Below, in pieces: positions 1 through 9,476 of a DNA stretch of 64,000 bases. Source of the DNA: Homoserinibacter sp. YIM 151385. Its GTDB lineage: Bacteria; Actinomycetota; Actinomycetes; Actinomycetales; Microbacteriaceae. The first letter of the stretch is position 1, and each line of letters starts with the position of its first letter. A model generated the notes under the pieces. The model ran no database searches and had not been told where the DNA came from. It worked only from the letters and a program-made list of their open reading frames with translations. Location: contig NZ_CP115175.1 of the NCBI RefSeq assembly GCF_027912415.1, positions 558,001 through 622,000 on the forward strand, read 5' to 3'. A program made the position numbers and the translations under genes.

Positions 1-969
1 CGCGCGCTGCTGGGCTGCGAGGCGCTGGCGCTCGTCGACCACTCGGGCGAGATCGTCCAGGATGCGGCCGGCGGGCGCCCCGCCGAGCAGGAGGCGCTCC
101 GCGCCGTCGCGCGTGACGCCTCCGAGACCGGCCGGACCGTGATCCGCGCGCTCGGCGACGGCCGCTCGCCGCAGCTCGTCGCCGTGCCGCTCTCGGCGGG
201 CACGCAGGCTGCCGGAGCCCTGGTCGCGGTCGCGCAGGAGGCGCGCGCGCCGCTCGTGCGCGCCTCCGGCGAGGTCGCGGCGTGGGTCTCCGCGCAGCTC
301 GGCCTCGCCGAGCTCGAGCACTCGCGCGCGGCCCTCGCGGAGTCGGAGCTCCGAGCGCTGCGCGCGCAGATCAGCCCGCACTTCATCTACAACGCGCTCA
401 ACGCGATCGCCTCGACCATCACCCGCGACCCGGCGGCCGCCCGCGAGCTCGTGCTCGAGTTCGCCGACTTCACCCGCTACTCGTTCCGGCGGCAGGGGGA
501 GTACACGACGCTCGCCGAGGAGCTGCGCAGCATCCACGCCTACCTTCAGCTGGAGCGCGCCCGCTTCGGCGACCGCCTGCAGGTGACCCTGCGCATCGCA
601 CCCGAGACGCTCTCGACCGTGATCCCGTTCCTCAGCCTCCAGCCGCTCGTCGAGAACGCCGTCCGCCACGGGCTCGAGGCGCAGGAGCGCGGCGGCCGCA
701 TCACCGTCACGGCGGAGGAGGCCGGGTCGCTCGTGCGCATCGCGGTCGAGGACGACGGCGCCGGCTCCGACCCCGCGGTCCTCGAGCGCGTGCTCGCCGG
801 GGCGGGGGAGGGCGACGGCGAGCACGTCGGGCTCCGCAACGTCGACCGCCGGCTGCGGCGCAGCTACGGCGCCCGGCACGGGCTCGTCGTCGACACGGGT
901 CCCGGCGCGGGCACCCTCGTGCGACTCGAGGTCCCGCGGTCGCAGCCCGGACACGAGGCCCTCGCATGA
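1..969 (+). CDS. LytS-type sensor histidine kinase (5' end missing)
   Basis: The reading frame is open from base 1, so the start lies upstream of the window. The protein resembles the C-terminal half of LytS/YehU kinases (His_kinase plus HATPase_c). The phospho-acceptor histidine lies in QISPHFIYNALN, the N-box in LQPLVENAVRHGL and a glycine-rich ATP-lid segment in GLRNVDRRL. The residues before the kinase look like a GAF-type sensor domain. Its TGA overlaps the ATG of the response regulator (ATGA), so the two are translationally coupled. It probably senses a signal for the symporter encoded two genes downstream. The signal is not visible from sequence. Confidence 0.9.
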   Translation, partial: RALLGCEALALVDHSGEIVQDAAGGRPAEQEALRAVARDASETGRTVIRALGDGRSPQLVAVPLSAGTQAAGALVAVAQEARAPLVRASGEVAAWVSAQLGLAELEHSRAALAESELRALRAQISPHFIYNALNAIASTITRDPAAARELVLEFADFTRYSFRRQGEYTTLAEELRSIHAYLQLERARFGDRLQVTLRIAPETLSTVIPFLSLQPLVENAVRHGLEAQERGGRITVTAEEAGSLVRIAVEDDGAGSDPAVLERVLAGAGEGDGEHVGLRNVDRRLRRSYGARHGLVVDTGPGAGTLVRLEVPRSQPGHEALA

Positions 970-1670
970 CGCTCTCGGTGCTCATCGTCGACGACGAGCG
1001 CCCGGCGCTCGACGAGCTCGAGTTCCTGCTGCGCCGCGACGCGCGCGTCGGTCGGATCCGCCGCGCCGCGACGGCGGGGGAGGCGGCCGCGGCGCTCCGG
1101 GCCGCACCCGTCGACGCGGCCTTCCTCGACATCCACATGCCGGGCGCCTCCGGCCTCGAGCTCGCGCGGGCGCTCCGTCAGGCCGGCCGCTCGCCGGCGC
1201 TCGTCTTCGTCACCGCGGATGAGGATCGCGCGATCGACGCCTTCGAGCTCGCCGCGACCGACTACCTCCTGAAGCCGGTGCGCGAGGCGCGGCTGCGCAC
1301 GACGATCGACCGCATCCTCGCCGTCGCCGGTTCCGAGCCGGCGGAGGACGAGGTGGTCGCCGTGCTCGCCTCCGGCGCCGTCCGGCGGGTGCGGCGGCGC
1401 GACATCCGCTTCGTCCAGGCGCAGGGCGACTACGCACGCCTCCACACCGCGGACGGCAGCCACCTGCTGCGGGCGACGATCGGCGAGCTCGCGGAGCGGT
1501 GGGAGGCGGCGGGCTTCGTGCGCATCCACCGCGGCTTCCTCGTGGCGCGCTCGGCGGTCGCGGAGCTGCGGCTCGGACGTCAGCCGGCGGTGCTCGTCGA
1601 CGGCCTGGAGCTGCCGGTGAGCCGGCGTCTGCTGCCCGCGGTGCGCGAGCGGCTCGGCGAGGGACGATGA
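966..1670 (+). CDS. LytR/AlgR-type response regulator (REC + LytTR)
   Basis: This 234-aa protein has an N-terminal receiver domain: acidic pocket VDDERPALDEL, phospho-acceptor Asp in FLDIHMPGASG and the conserved Lys in YLLKPV. A C-terminal LytTR DNA-binding domain begins near residue 130 (RRRDIRFVQAQGDYARLHT). The start is the ATG overlapping the kinase stop. Its own TGA overlaps the next ATG, so kinase, regulator, small membrane protein and symporter form one coupled operon. It is the cognate regulator of the kinase and probably controls this transporter operon. Confidence 0.92.
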   Translation: MTLSVLIVDDERPALDELEFLLRRDARVGRIRRAATAGEAAAALRAAPVDAAFLDIHMPGASGLELARALRQAGRSPALVFVTADEDRAIDAFELAATDYLLKPVREARLRTTIDRILAVAGSEPAEDEVVAVLASGAVRRVRRRDIRFVQAQGDYARLHTADGSHLLRATIGELAERWEAAGFVRIHRGFLVARSAVAELRLGRQPAVLVDGLELPVSRRLLPAVRERLGEGR

Positions 1671-2023
1671 CCGGCGATCCCGCACCCGGCCGCACTCGGG
1701 TCACCGCGCCCGACGGCGAGCGGACGGCGGACTCGGGGCTGCCGGCGCACGATGACGACGCGGTCTACACCGCCTCGCTCCGGCGCGCGCAGCTGCGGCT
1801 CGGCATCTCCGTCGCGCTGGGATTCCTCGCGACCGGCATCTCCGCATCCCTCTTCATCGCGCTCTGGCCCGGCATCCACGAGATCCGCCCCGGGGGCGTG
1901 CCCCTCGACTGGCTCCTGCAGGCCTACGGCCTCTACCCGGTCGTGCTCGCCTGGGGCGTCGCCTTCGCGGTCGGCGCGGAACGGAACGAGCGGCGCTGGC
2001 GCGCGCTCTCGGTGCGCGCGTGA
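1667..2023 (+). CDS. Small membrane protein, DUF485-like, partner of SSS symporter
   Basis: A 118-aa protein with a hydrophilic N-terminus of about 45 residues and two membrane segments (about 47-68 and 80-101). Size, topology and position directly before an SSS symporter match the DUF485 proteins encoded with acetate/solute symporters such as ActP; similarity is by architecture, not a strong motif. The ATG overlaps the response-regulator stop, and its TGA overlaps the GTG of the symporter. It may be an accessory subunit of the transporter. The biochemical role of such proteins is not established. Confidence 0.7.
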   Translation: MTGDPAPGRTRVTAPDGERTADSGLPAHDDDAVYTASLRRAQLRLGISVALGFLATGISASLFIALWPGIHEIRPGGVPLDWLLQAYGLYPVVLAWGVAFAVGAERNERRWRALSVRA

Positions 2024-3498
2024 GCGCGGGGCTCTCGCTCGGCGCGATCGGGCTCGTCGTGCTGGCGACCGTCGTCGTCGGGGTCCACGGTCTCCGCATC
2101 TCGCGGACCACCGACGACTTCCTCGTCGCCTCCCGCACGGTGCGCACCTGGTGGAACGCCTCGGCGATCAGCGGCGAGTACCTCTCGGCGGCGACCTTCC
2201 TCGGGCTCACCGGCCTCGTGCTCCTCGACGGCACCGACGCCTTCTGGTTCCCGATCGGCTACTGCGGCGGCTATCTGCTCCTGTTGGTCTTCGTCGCGGC
2301 GCCGCTGCGTCGAAGCGGGGCGCGGACGATCCCCGCCTTCCTCGCCGCCCGCCTCGACTCGCCGGCGGCTCGGCGCGTGACCACCCTGCTCGTGGTCGTG
2401 ATCGGCTGGCTGTACATCGTGCCGCAGCTGCACGGCGCCGCGATCACGGTCAACGTCGTGACCGGGCTCCCGCCCTGGCTCGGCGCCGCCGGGGTCGCGC
2501 TCGTGGTCGGCGTCATCGTGGCCGCGGGCGGCATGCGGTCGATCACCTTCGTGCAGGCCTTCCACTACTGGCTCAAGCTCACCGCGATGGGCGTGCCCGT
2601 GGTGCTGCTGCTCATCGCCGCGGGCGGGCACGAGAGCGCGGGCGCCGGCGCCGAGCTCTTCCCCGTGAATGCGGGCCCGTCCGGGCAGGACCCGCTGCGC
2701 ACGGCCTCGCTCATGCTCGCCCTGCTGCTGGGCACGATGGGCCTCCCGCACGTGCTCGTCCGCTTCTACACGAACCCCGACGGCGGCTCCGCACGGCGGA
2801 CGACGCTGGTCGTCATCGCCCTCATCAGCGTCTTCTACATGCTCTCGAGCACGATGGGGCTGCTCGCGAGGATGGTGGCGCCGGATCTCGCCGAGCCCGG
2901 GGTCGCCGACTCCGCCCTGCTGCTCCTCCCCGCCCGCCTGCTGCCGGGCCCCGCGGGGGAGGTCGTCACCGCGATCATCATCGCGGGCGCCTTCGCGGCC
3001 TTCATCTCGACCTCCTCCGGGCTGGTGGTCTCGCTCGCGGGCTCGGTGAGCGAGGACCTCCTCGGGGGCGGCGTGCGCGCGTTCCGGATCGCGGCGCTCG
3101 GCTGCGCGATCGTGCCGGTCGGCTTCGCCCTCGTCTCGGTGCCGGGCGGGCTCACCTCGAGCGTGGGGCTCGTCTTCCTGGTCGCCGCCTCGAGCATGTC
3201 GCCCGTGCTGCTCCTGGGGGTGTGGTGGCGGCGGCTCACCGCGCGCGGTGCGATCGCCGCGATGCTCGTCGGCGCCGCCTCGAGCATCGGCGCGGTCGCG
3301 CTGGACGCGAGCGGGCTCCTCGGCGACCTGGTGCTCCTCGAGCAGCCGGCGCTGTGGACGGTACCGCTCGCGACCGCCGTCGCCGTCATCGTCTCGCGGC
3401 TCGATCAGCGGGGGCCGCCTTCCGGAGCGCATCGGCGTCTGCTGAGACTCCACGCGCCTGAGCGCCGCCTCACCGCGGACGAGCAGCCGACGCCGTAG
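2020..3498 (+). CDS. Sodium:solute symporter (SSS family, ActP/MctP-like)
   Basis: A 492-aa integral membrane protein with about 13 hydrophobic segments, the size and pattern of SSS transporters for acetate and other monocarboxylates. Visible family features are DDFLVASRTVRTWWNASAISGEYLSAATFLG near the N-terminus and GLPHVLVRFYTNPD in the middle, both typical of the ActP/MctP branch. The start is a GTG overlapping the preceding TGA. It probably imports a short carboxylate with Na+ or H+, under control of the upstream LytS/LytR pair. The substrate is inferred from branch similarity only. Confidence 0.88.
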   Translation: MSAGLSLGAIGLVVLATVVVGVHGLRISRTTDDFLVASRTVRTWWNASAISGEYLSAATFLGLTGLVLLDGTDAFWFPIGYCGGYLLLLVFVAAPLRRSGARTIPAFLAARLDSPAARRVTTLLVVVIGWLYIVPQLHGAAITVNVVTGLPPWLGAAGVALVVGVIVAAGGMRSITFVQAFHYWLKLTAMGVPVVLLLIAAGGHESAGAGAELFPVNAGPSGQDPLRTASLMLALLLGTMGLPHVLVRFYTNPDGGSARRTTLVVIALISVFYMLSSTMGLLARMVAPDLAEPGVADSALLLLPARLLPGPAGEVVTAIIIAGAFAAFISTSSGLVVSLAGSVSEDLLGGGVRAFRIAALGCAIVPVGFALVSVPGGLTSSVGLVFLVAASSMSPVLLLGVWWRRLTARGAIAAMLVGAASSIGAVALDASGLLGDLVLLEQPALWTVPLATAVAVIVSRLDQRGPPSGAHRRLLRLHAPERRLTADEQPTP

Positions 3499-3501
3499 GC
3501 T
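3496..3501 (+). promoter_or_regulatory. -10 box of dxs (probable leaderless promoter)
   Basis: TAGGCT begins in the symporter stop codon and is followed by seven bases and then ATG at 3509. A -10 at this distance puts the transcription start on the ATG. I see no clear -35. The same layout recurs before several other genes here. Confidence 0.45.
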
Positions 3502-3508
3502 CGTGAGC

Positions 3509-5488
3509 ATGTCCCTGCTCGCCACGATCCGCGGCCCGCGCGACCTCGACCGCCTCAGCCGCGAGGAGCTCACCCAGCTCGCGGAGGAGATCCGGCGCTT
3601 CCTCGTGACGGAGGTCTCGAAGACGGGCGGGCACCTCGGCCCGAACCTCGGCGTCGTCGAGCTCACGATGGCGATCCACCGTGTCTTCGAGTCGCCGAAG
3701 GACGCCCTCGTCTTCGACACCGGACACCAGTCGTACGTGCACAAGCTCCTCACCGGACGCCAGGACTTCAGCCGCCTGCGCGAGCGCGGCGGCCTCGCGG
3801 GCTACCCGCAGCGCGCCGAGTCCGAGCACGACATCGTCGAGTCCTCGCACGCCTCGAGCTCGCTGAGCTGGGCGGACGGCATCTCGCGCTCCTTCGCCAT
3901 GACGGGGCAGGACGACCGCCACGTGGTCGCGGTCGTCGGCGACGGCGCCCTGACCGGCGGCATGACCTGGGAGGCGCTCAACAACATCAGCGACGACAAC
4001 GCCCGCCGGCTCGTCATCGTCGTGAACGACAACGGCCGCTCCTACGCGCCGACGATCGGCGGCATGGCCCGCTTCCTCAACCAGGTCCGCACCCGGCGCG
4101 CGTATCGCGACCTCCACGCCTCCAGCCGTCGCGTGTTCGACCGGCTCGGCGCCCCGGGGCGCGCGATCTACCGCGGCATCCGAGGCGGCACGCACGGCTT
4201 CCTCAGCCGCTTCGCGAACCACGAGGGCCTCTACTCGAACCTCGACATCAAGTACCTCGGCCCCGTCCACGGCCACGACCAGGCGGCGCTCGAGGAGGTC
4301 CTGCAGCAGGCGAAGGACTACGCGGCGCCCGTCATCGTCCACGTCATCACGCAGAAGGGCCACGGCTACGAGCCCGCCCTCGCGGATGTCGCGGACCAGT
4401 TCCACGCCGTCGGGCAGATCGACCCCGAGACGGGCGAGCCGATCGAGGCGCCGAGCCGCCCCTCCTGGACCTCCGTCTTCGCCGACGAGATCCTCGAGCT
4501 CGCGGACGAGGACGAGCGGCTCGTGGGCATCACGGCGGCGATGCTGCGACCGGTCGGCCTGCACCGCTTCGCGGAGCGGCATCCGGAGCGCGTGTTCGAC
4601 GTCGGCATCGCCGAGCAGCACGCCGTCACGAGCGCCGCGGGCCTCGCCTTCGGCGGGCTCCACCCGGTCGTCGCGCTGTACGCCACCTTCGTCAACCGCG
4701 CCTTCGACCAGATCCTCATGGACGTCGCCCTCCACAAGGCGGGCGTCACCTTCGTCCTCGACCGCGCGGGCGTGACCGGGCCGGATGGACCGAGCCACCA
4801 CGGCATGTGGGATCTCGCGATCCTGCAGGTCGTCCCCGGCATCCGGCTCGCAGCGCCGCGCGACGCGTCCCGGCTCCGCGAGGAGCTGCGCGAGGCCGTC
4901 GCGGTCGACGACGGCCCCACGGTGCTGCGCTTCTCGAAGGGCGTCGTCGGCACCGAGTTCGAGGCGCAGCGGCGGACGACGGACGGCGTCGACGTGCTCC
5001 ACGAGGCGCCCCACCGCGACGTGCTCGTCGTCACCGTCGGCCCCATGGCGGAGCTCGGCCTCAAGGTCGCCGACCGCCTCGCCCAGCAGGGGATCGGCGC
5101 GACCGTCGTCGATCCGCGATGGGTCGTGCCCGTCCCCGGCAGCGTCATCGAGCTCGCGCGGGAGCACCGCCTCGTCGTCACGATCGAGGACGGCGTCCGG
5201 GTCGCCGGCATCGGTACGCGCATCCGCCAGGACCTCCGCGCGGCGGGGGTCGACACGGCGGTCGACGAGCTCGGCCTCCCCGACGAGTTCCTCGAGCACG
5301 GCTCGCGCAGCGAGCTGCTCGCAGAGGTCGGGCTGACCGAGCAGCACATCGCGCGCGACATCGTCGCGCAGGTGCTCGGCACCCGCATCCCGGTCGCCCG
5401 GCGCCTCGACCAGGAGCACCTCGACATCGCGCTCGAGGCCGGCGCGCTCGAGACGGGCCCGATCGACTCGGGGAGCGAGCGGGACTAG
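3509..5488 (+). CDS. dxs: 1-deoxy-D-xylulose-5-phosphate synthase
   Basis: First enzyme of the non-mevalonate isoprenoid pathway: it condenses pyruvate with glyceraldehyde 3-phosphate using thiamine diphosphate. The TPP motif is GDGALTGGMTWEALNN with the distal Asn, the N-terminal catalytic His lies in DTGHQSYVHKLL, and the transketolase pyrimidine domain carries DVGIAEQHAVTSAAGLA. At about 659 aa it is slightly longer than usual. The start at ATG 3509 fits a leaderless -10 at 3496; a GTG at 3503 would add two residues. RNase D and DUF3000, common dxs neighbours in actinobacteria, lie about 5 kb away. Confidence 0.96.
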   Translation: MSLLATIRGPRDLDRLSREELTQLAEEIRRFLVTEVSKTGGHLGPNLGVVELTMAIHRVFESPKDALVFDTGHQSYVHKLLTGRQDFSRLRERGGLAGYPQRAESEHDIVESSHASSSLSWADGISRSFAMTGQDDRHVVAVVGDGALTGGMTWEALNNISDDNARRLVIVVNDNGRSYAPTIGGMARFLNQVRTRRAYRDLHASSRRVFDRLGAPGRAIYRGIRGGTHGFLSRFANHEGLYSNLDIKYLGPVHGHDQAALEEVLQQAKDYAAPVIVHVITQKGHGYEPALADVADQFHAVGQIDPETGEPIEAPSRPSWTSVFADEILELADEDERLVGITAAMLRPVGLHRFAERHPERVFDVGIAEQHAVTSAAGLAFGGLHPVVALYATFVNRAFDQILMDVALHKAGVTFVLDRAGVTGPDGPSHHGMWDLAILQVVPGIRLAAPRDASRLREELREAVAVDDGPTVLRFSKGVVGTEFEAQRRTTDGVDVLHEAPHRDVLVVTVGPMAELGLKVADRLAQQGIGATVVDPRWVVPVPGSVIELAREHRLVVTIEDGVRVAGIGTRIRQDLRAAGVDTAVDELGLPDEFLEHGSRSELLAEVGLTEQHIARDIVAQVLGTRIPVARRLDQEHLDIALEAGALETGPIDSGSERD

Positions 5489-5693
5489 GCGGGCTCGGCG
5501 CCAAGCGCGCCGGGATTCGGCGAGCACACCTGTTCCCGCCTCGAATCGAGCACCGCGATGTCGGTGCCGTGCCCTATCATTTGTGGACGGTGTGAACATC
5601 GCGGGCTCGGGAATGCGATCCCGATCCGCCGCCGTTGCACCGATCCGTCGTGCGCTGACGCGCGAATCCCGCCTTCCATCGATCTGGAGACAC

Positions 5694-7235
5694 GTGTCCG
5701 AGAACGCCACCCGCGACGCCCTCGACGACCTCGGCCCGCGCGACGAGCAGAGCTCGCCCGCGCACCGCCCGCAGCCCGCCCCGGCCCTCGATGCCGCGAC
5801 CGCGAAGCGCAACCGCACCGCGCTCGTGCTCCTGCTCGCCGCGACCTTCACCGTGTTCCTCAACGAGACCGTGATGAGCGTCGCGATCCCGAACATCCAG
5901 GAGGACCTCGGGATCTCGGCGAGCACGGGCCAGTGGCTCACGACCGCCTTCGCGCTCACCATGGCCGTCGTCATCCCCATCACGGGCTGGCTGCTCCAGC
6001 GCTACAGCACGCGCACGCTCTTCATCGTCGCGATGACCCTGTTCAGCGCGGGGACGCTCCTCGCGGCCGTCGCGCCCGTCTTCGGCCTGCTCGTCGTGGG
6101 CCGCGTCGTGCAAGCCTCGGGCACCGCGATCATGATGCCGCTCATGATGACGACGATGCTCACGATCGTGCCGCCGCAGGACCGCGGGCGCATCATGGGG
6201 CGCGTCTCCATCGTCATGTCCGTCGCCCCCGCGATCGGGCCGGCGGTCTCCGGGCTCCTGCTCACGGTCCTGCCGTGGCGCGGGCTCTTCTTCGTCATGC
6301 TCCCGATCGGCGTCCTCATGCTCGTCGTCGGCATCGCACGCGTGCCGAACGTCTCCGAGCTGCGGTCGATCCCGCTCGACGTCCCCTCCGTCATCCTCTC
6401 GGCGGTCGGCTTCAGCTCGCTCGTCTACGGGCTCTCCTCGCTGGGCGAGTCCGCGGGGGAGGCGACCCTCGTGCCGCCGATCCTCCCGGTCGCGGTCGGC
6501 CTCGCCGTGCTCGCGGGCTTCGTCGTCCGCCAGATCGGGCTGCAGAAGCGCGACGCCGCACTGCTCGACCTCCGCACCTTCCGCTCACGGCAGTTCACGA
6601 TGTCGCTCATCATGCTCGCGGTCGCGATGCTGTCGCTGTTCGGGACGGTCATCCTCATCCCGCAGTTCGTCCAGAACGCGCTCGGCCAGGAGCCGGTCGT
6701 CGTCGGCGCGCTGCTGCTGCCCGGCGGCCTGCTCATGGGCGTGCTCGGCCCGATCGTCGGCCGGCTCTACGACCGCTTCGGCCCGACGCCGCTCCTCGTG
6801 CCGGGCTCGATCGTCCTCAGCGCCGCGTTCTGGGTGATGGCCATGACCTTCGGGCCGGAGACCCCGCTCTGGATGGTCGCGGCATCGCACATCCTGCTCA
6901 GCCTCGGGCTCGCGTTCCTGTTCACCCCGCTCTTCAGCACGGGCCTCGGCTCGCTGCAGCCGCACCTGTACTCGCACGGCTCGGCGACGGTCTCCACGCT
7001 CCAGCAGGTCGCCGCCGCGGCCGGGACGGCGCTCTTCGTGGCGCTCTTCGCGATCGGGATGCTGGGATCGGGCGCCGAGTCGGTCGAGACGGCCAGCGCC
7101 GCCGAGATCGCGGCCGGCGTCCACCAGGCGTTCATGGTCGGCGCGGCCATCTCGGTCGTCGTCGTCGTGCTCTCGTTCTTCGTCCGGAAGCCGGCGACCG
7201 CGCCCGGCGAGGGCTCGACGCCCCTGGGTCACTGA
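5694..7235 (+). CDS. MFS drug exporter, DHA2 (14-TMS) family
   Basis: A 513-aa transporter with a hydrophilic N-terminus of about 35 residues followed by 14 hydrophobic segments. DHA2/EmrB-type marks are FLNETVMSVAIPNIQEDLGIS in segment 1, the QWLTTAFALTMAVVIPITGWL region and RVVQASGTAIMMPLMMT. It would export drugs or other amphiphiles with proton antiport. I chose GTG 5694 because a GGAGA ribosome site precedes it at good spacing; an upstream ATG at 5583 would add a 37-aa non-conserved stretch. The upstream gap contains an AT-rich TATCAT near 5574 that could be its -10. Substrate unknown. Confidence 0.9.
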   Translation: MSENATRDALDDLGPRDEQSSPAHRPQPAPALDAATAKRNRTALVLLLAATFTVFLNETVMSVAIPNIQEDLGISASTGQWLTTAFALTMAVVIPITGWLLQRYSTRTLFIVAMTLFSAGTLLAAVAPVFGLLVVGRVVQASGTAIMMPLMMTTMLTIVPPQDRGRIMGRVSIVMSVAPAIGPAVSGLLLTVLPWRGLFFVMLPIGVLMLVVGIARVPNVSELRSIPLDVPSVILSAVGFSSLVYGLSSLGESAGEATLVPPILPVAVGLAVLAGFVVRQIGLQKRDAALLDLRTFRSRQFTMSLIMLAVAMLSLFGTVILIPQFVQNALGQEPVVVGALLLPGGLLMGVLGPIVGRLYDRFGPTPLLVPGSIVLSAAFWVMAMTFGPETPLWMVAASHILLSLGLAFLFTPLFSTGLGSLQPHLYSHGSATVSTLQQVAAAAGTALFVALFAIGMLGSGAESVETASAAEIAAGVHQAFMVGAAISVVVVVLSFFVRKPATAPGEGSTPLGH

Positions 7236-7258
7236 CCGCGACCTCGGCACGAGACGGC

Positions 7259-7296
7259 GACGCGGGCGCCGGGGAGCGATCCCCGGCGCCCGCGTC
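7259..7296. terminator. 17-bp perfect hairpin between convergent genes
   Basis: Arms of 17 bases (7259-7275 and 7280-7296) pair perfectly around a GCGA loop. It sits between the ends of the MFS gene (+) and the fadB-like gene (-), so it probably terminates both. There is no T-tract, as is common in high-GC actinobacteria. Confidence 0.75.
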
Positions 7297-7322
7297 ACGT
7301 CCGCGCCGCGGCGGCGAGGGCG

Positions 7323-9476
7323 CTATGCGACCCCGCGGATCGGCGGGTGGTGGAAGGTGTCCCCGAAGGCGCGCTCGGAGGCGCCGACGCGGTCGAGGTA
7401 GGGCGTCACGCCGCCCATCTGGAACGGGAAGCCGGCACCGAGGATGAGGCAGAGGTCGATGTCCTCGGCGGCGCTCACGACGCCGTCCTCGAGCATCCGG
7501 TGCACCTCGTCAGCCAGGCCGTCCTCGATGCGGATGCGCAGCTCCTCGGCGGTGTACCCGCTCGCGCCCTTCGGCACGTGCTTCCGGATGATCTTGAGGG
7601 CGTCCTTGTCGTAGCCCTTCACCTTGTCCTTCGCGTCCTTCTCGAGCAGCTTCCCGTGCTCGGCGAGCTCGTGGAGCGCGGGCGAGGCGAAGAATCGCTC
7701 CGGGAAGGCGCCATGGTGCGTGTCGAGGACGTGCGCGCCCACCTTGAGGCCCACGAGCTCGAGCAGCACGAAGGGGTCCATCGGCAGCCCCAGCGGACGC
7801 TGCGCCTCGACGACCGTCTCGAGGCTCGTCCCGTTCTCGACGGCGTGCATCGCCTCGCCGAGCAGCTTCGCGAGGATGCGGTTGACGACGAAACCGGGCG
7901 TGTCGGCCGTGATGACGGCGTTCTTGCGCAGCTTCGCGGCCGTGACCATGGCGGTCGACAGCGCCGCGTCATCCGTCTTCGAGGCCTTCACGACCTCGAT
8001 GAGCGGCATGACCGCGACCGGGTTGAAGAAGTGGAAGCCGACGAGCCGCTCCGGGTGGGCGAGCTTCGCGCCGATGTCGTCGACCGACAGGGACGAGGTG
8101 TTCGTCGCGAGGATCGCCTCGGGGGAGACGTGCTGCTCGACCTCGGCGAAGACCTGCTGCTTCACGCCGAGCTCCTCGAACACGGCCTCGATGACCCAGT
8201 CGCAGTCCGCGAAGTCGGCCTTGTCGGTCGTGCCCGTGACGAGCGCCTTGAGGCGGTTCGTCTCGTCGCCGTCGATGCGGCCCTTGGCGGCGAGCTTGTC
8301 GATCTCCTCGTGGATGTACGCGATGCCCTTGTCGACCCGCGCCTGGTCGAGGTCGGTGATGAGCACCGGCACCTGCAGACGGCGGACGAAGAGCAGCGCG
8401 AACTGCGAGGCCATGAGCCCGGCCCCGAGGATGCCCACCTTGCCGATCCGGCGGGCGAGCTCCTTGTCGGGGGCGCCGGCCGGACGCTTCGCGCGCTTCT
8501 GCACGAGGTTGAAGGCGTAGATGGACGCCCGGAACTGGTCGCCCGAGATGAGGTCCGCAAGTGCCTCGTCCTCGGCCGCGAAGCCGGTCGCGCGATCCGT
8601 GTTCTTCGCCGCCTTGAGGAGCTCGAGCGCTCGGTACGGGCTCTTCGCGACCTCGCCGATCCGGCTCTTGAGGGTCTTCTCCGCGACGCCGATCGCGATA
8701 TCCCACTTCATGGCGCGCTCGAGCTTGCCCGGCTGGTTCGGGCGCTTCACCTGGGTGTCGCCGCCGATGACGCCGTCGGCCCAGCGCAGCGAGTCCTCGA
8801 GGAAGTTCGCGGGCGGGAAGATGGCGTCGGCGATGCCGAGCTCTCTCACCTGGGCGGGCTTCAGCATCCGGTTGTTCTTGAGCGGGTTCGAGATGACGAC
8901 CTCGAGCGCGTTCTCGATGCCGATGAGGTTCGGCAGCAGCCAGGCGCCGCCCCAGCCGGGGATGATGCCGAGGAAGACCTCCGGCAGCGCGATCGCCGGC
9001 GCCGAGGCGTCCACCGTGCGGTAGTCGGCGTTGAGGCCGATCTCGAGCCCGCCGCCGAGCGCGAGGCCGTTGATGAAGACGAAGGTCGGCACGCCGAGGC
9101 CGTGGAGCTTGCCGAGCACGTGATGCCCGAGCTGCGCCATGAGCCTGCCGGTCTCGCGGTCGGGGATCTCGCCCACCTTCGTGAGATCGGCGCCGGCGGC
9201 GAGGATGAAGGGCTTGCCCGTGATCGCGAGTCCCTGGATCTCACCCCGCGCGCCGCGGGCGCGCTGCTCCTCGAGCACCCGGCCGAGCTCGAGCAGGGTC
9301 GCCGGTCCCAGCGTCGAGGGGCGCGTGTGGTCGCGGCCGTTGTCGAGGGTGACGAGCGCGAGCGTCCGGCCGGAGGGGAGCGGCACGTCGCGGACGTGGG
9401 AGTGCGTGACGACCTCGTCGGCGTCGAGGGCGACGAGGGCGTCGAAGCGGCTGGTGTCGTCGGTCATGTCGGTCAC
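7323..9476 (-). CDS. fadB: Bifunctional enoyl-CoA hydratase / 3-hydroxyacyl-CoA dehydrogenase
   Basis: A 717-aa multifunctional beta-oxidation enzyme. Residues about 35-230 form the crotonase domain (INGLALGGGLEIGL, then ALPEVFLGIIPGWGGAW carrying a catalytic Glu). A 3-hydroxyacyl-CoA dehydrogenase follows, with the NAD motif GILGAGLMASQ near residue 350, catalytic His in HFFNPVAVMPL, and two C-terminal HAD repeats. The GTG at 9476 overlaps the thiolase TGA (GTGA), indicating coupling; ATG 9467 is an alternative. With the thiolase it converts enoyl-CoA to shortened acyl-CoA plus acetyl-CoA. This actinobacterial type is monomer-encoded rather than split. Confidence 0.93.
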   Translation of the reverse strand: MTDMTDDTSRFDALVALDADEVVTHSHVRDVPLPSGRTLALVTLDNGRDHTRPSTLGPATLLELGRVLEEQRARGARGEIQGLAITGKPFILAAGADLTKVGEIPDRETGRLMAQLGHHVLGKLHGLGVPTFVFINGLALGGGLEIGLNADYRTVDASAPAIALPEVFLGIIPGWGGAWLLPNLIGIENALEVVISNPLKNNRMLKPAQVRELGIADAIFPPANFLEDSLRWADGVIGGDTQVKRPNQPGKLERAMKWDIAIGVAEKTLKSRIGEVAKSPYRALELLKAAKNTDRATGFAAEDEALADLISGDQFRASIYAFNLVQKRAKRPAGAPDKELARRIGKVGILGAGLMASQFALLFVRRLQVPVLITDLDQARVDKGIAYIHEEIDKLAAKGRIDGDETNRLKALVTGTTDKADFADCDWVIEAVFEELGVKQQVFAEVEQHVSPEAILATNTSSLSVDDIGAKLAHPERLVGFHFFNPVAVMPLIEVVKASKTDDAALSTAMVTAAKLRKNAVITADTPGFVVNRILAKLLGEAMHAVENGTSLETVVEAQRPLGLPMDPFVLLELVGLKVGAHVLDTHHGAFPERFFASPALHELAEHGKLLEKDAKDKVKGYDKDALKIIRKHVPKGASGYTAEELRIRIEDGLADEVHRMLEDGVVSAAEDIDLCLILGAGFPFQMGGVTPYLDRVGASERAFGDTFHHPPIRGVA

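Noticed and set aside
1752-3461. Long + strand frame over the symporter gene
   Set aside because: Arg/Pro/Ala-rich translation in the shadow frame of a clear membrane protein; no motif and no start signal.
5564-5582. Promoter of the MFS gene with TATCAT
   Set aside because: No -35 and poor match; mentioned only in the gene entry.
3470-5983. 837-codon minus-strand frame antisense to dxs
   Set aside because: High-GC antisense artefact. dxs has complete motifs on the other strand.
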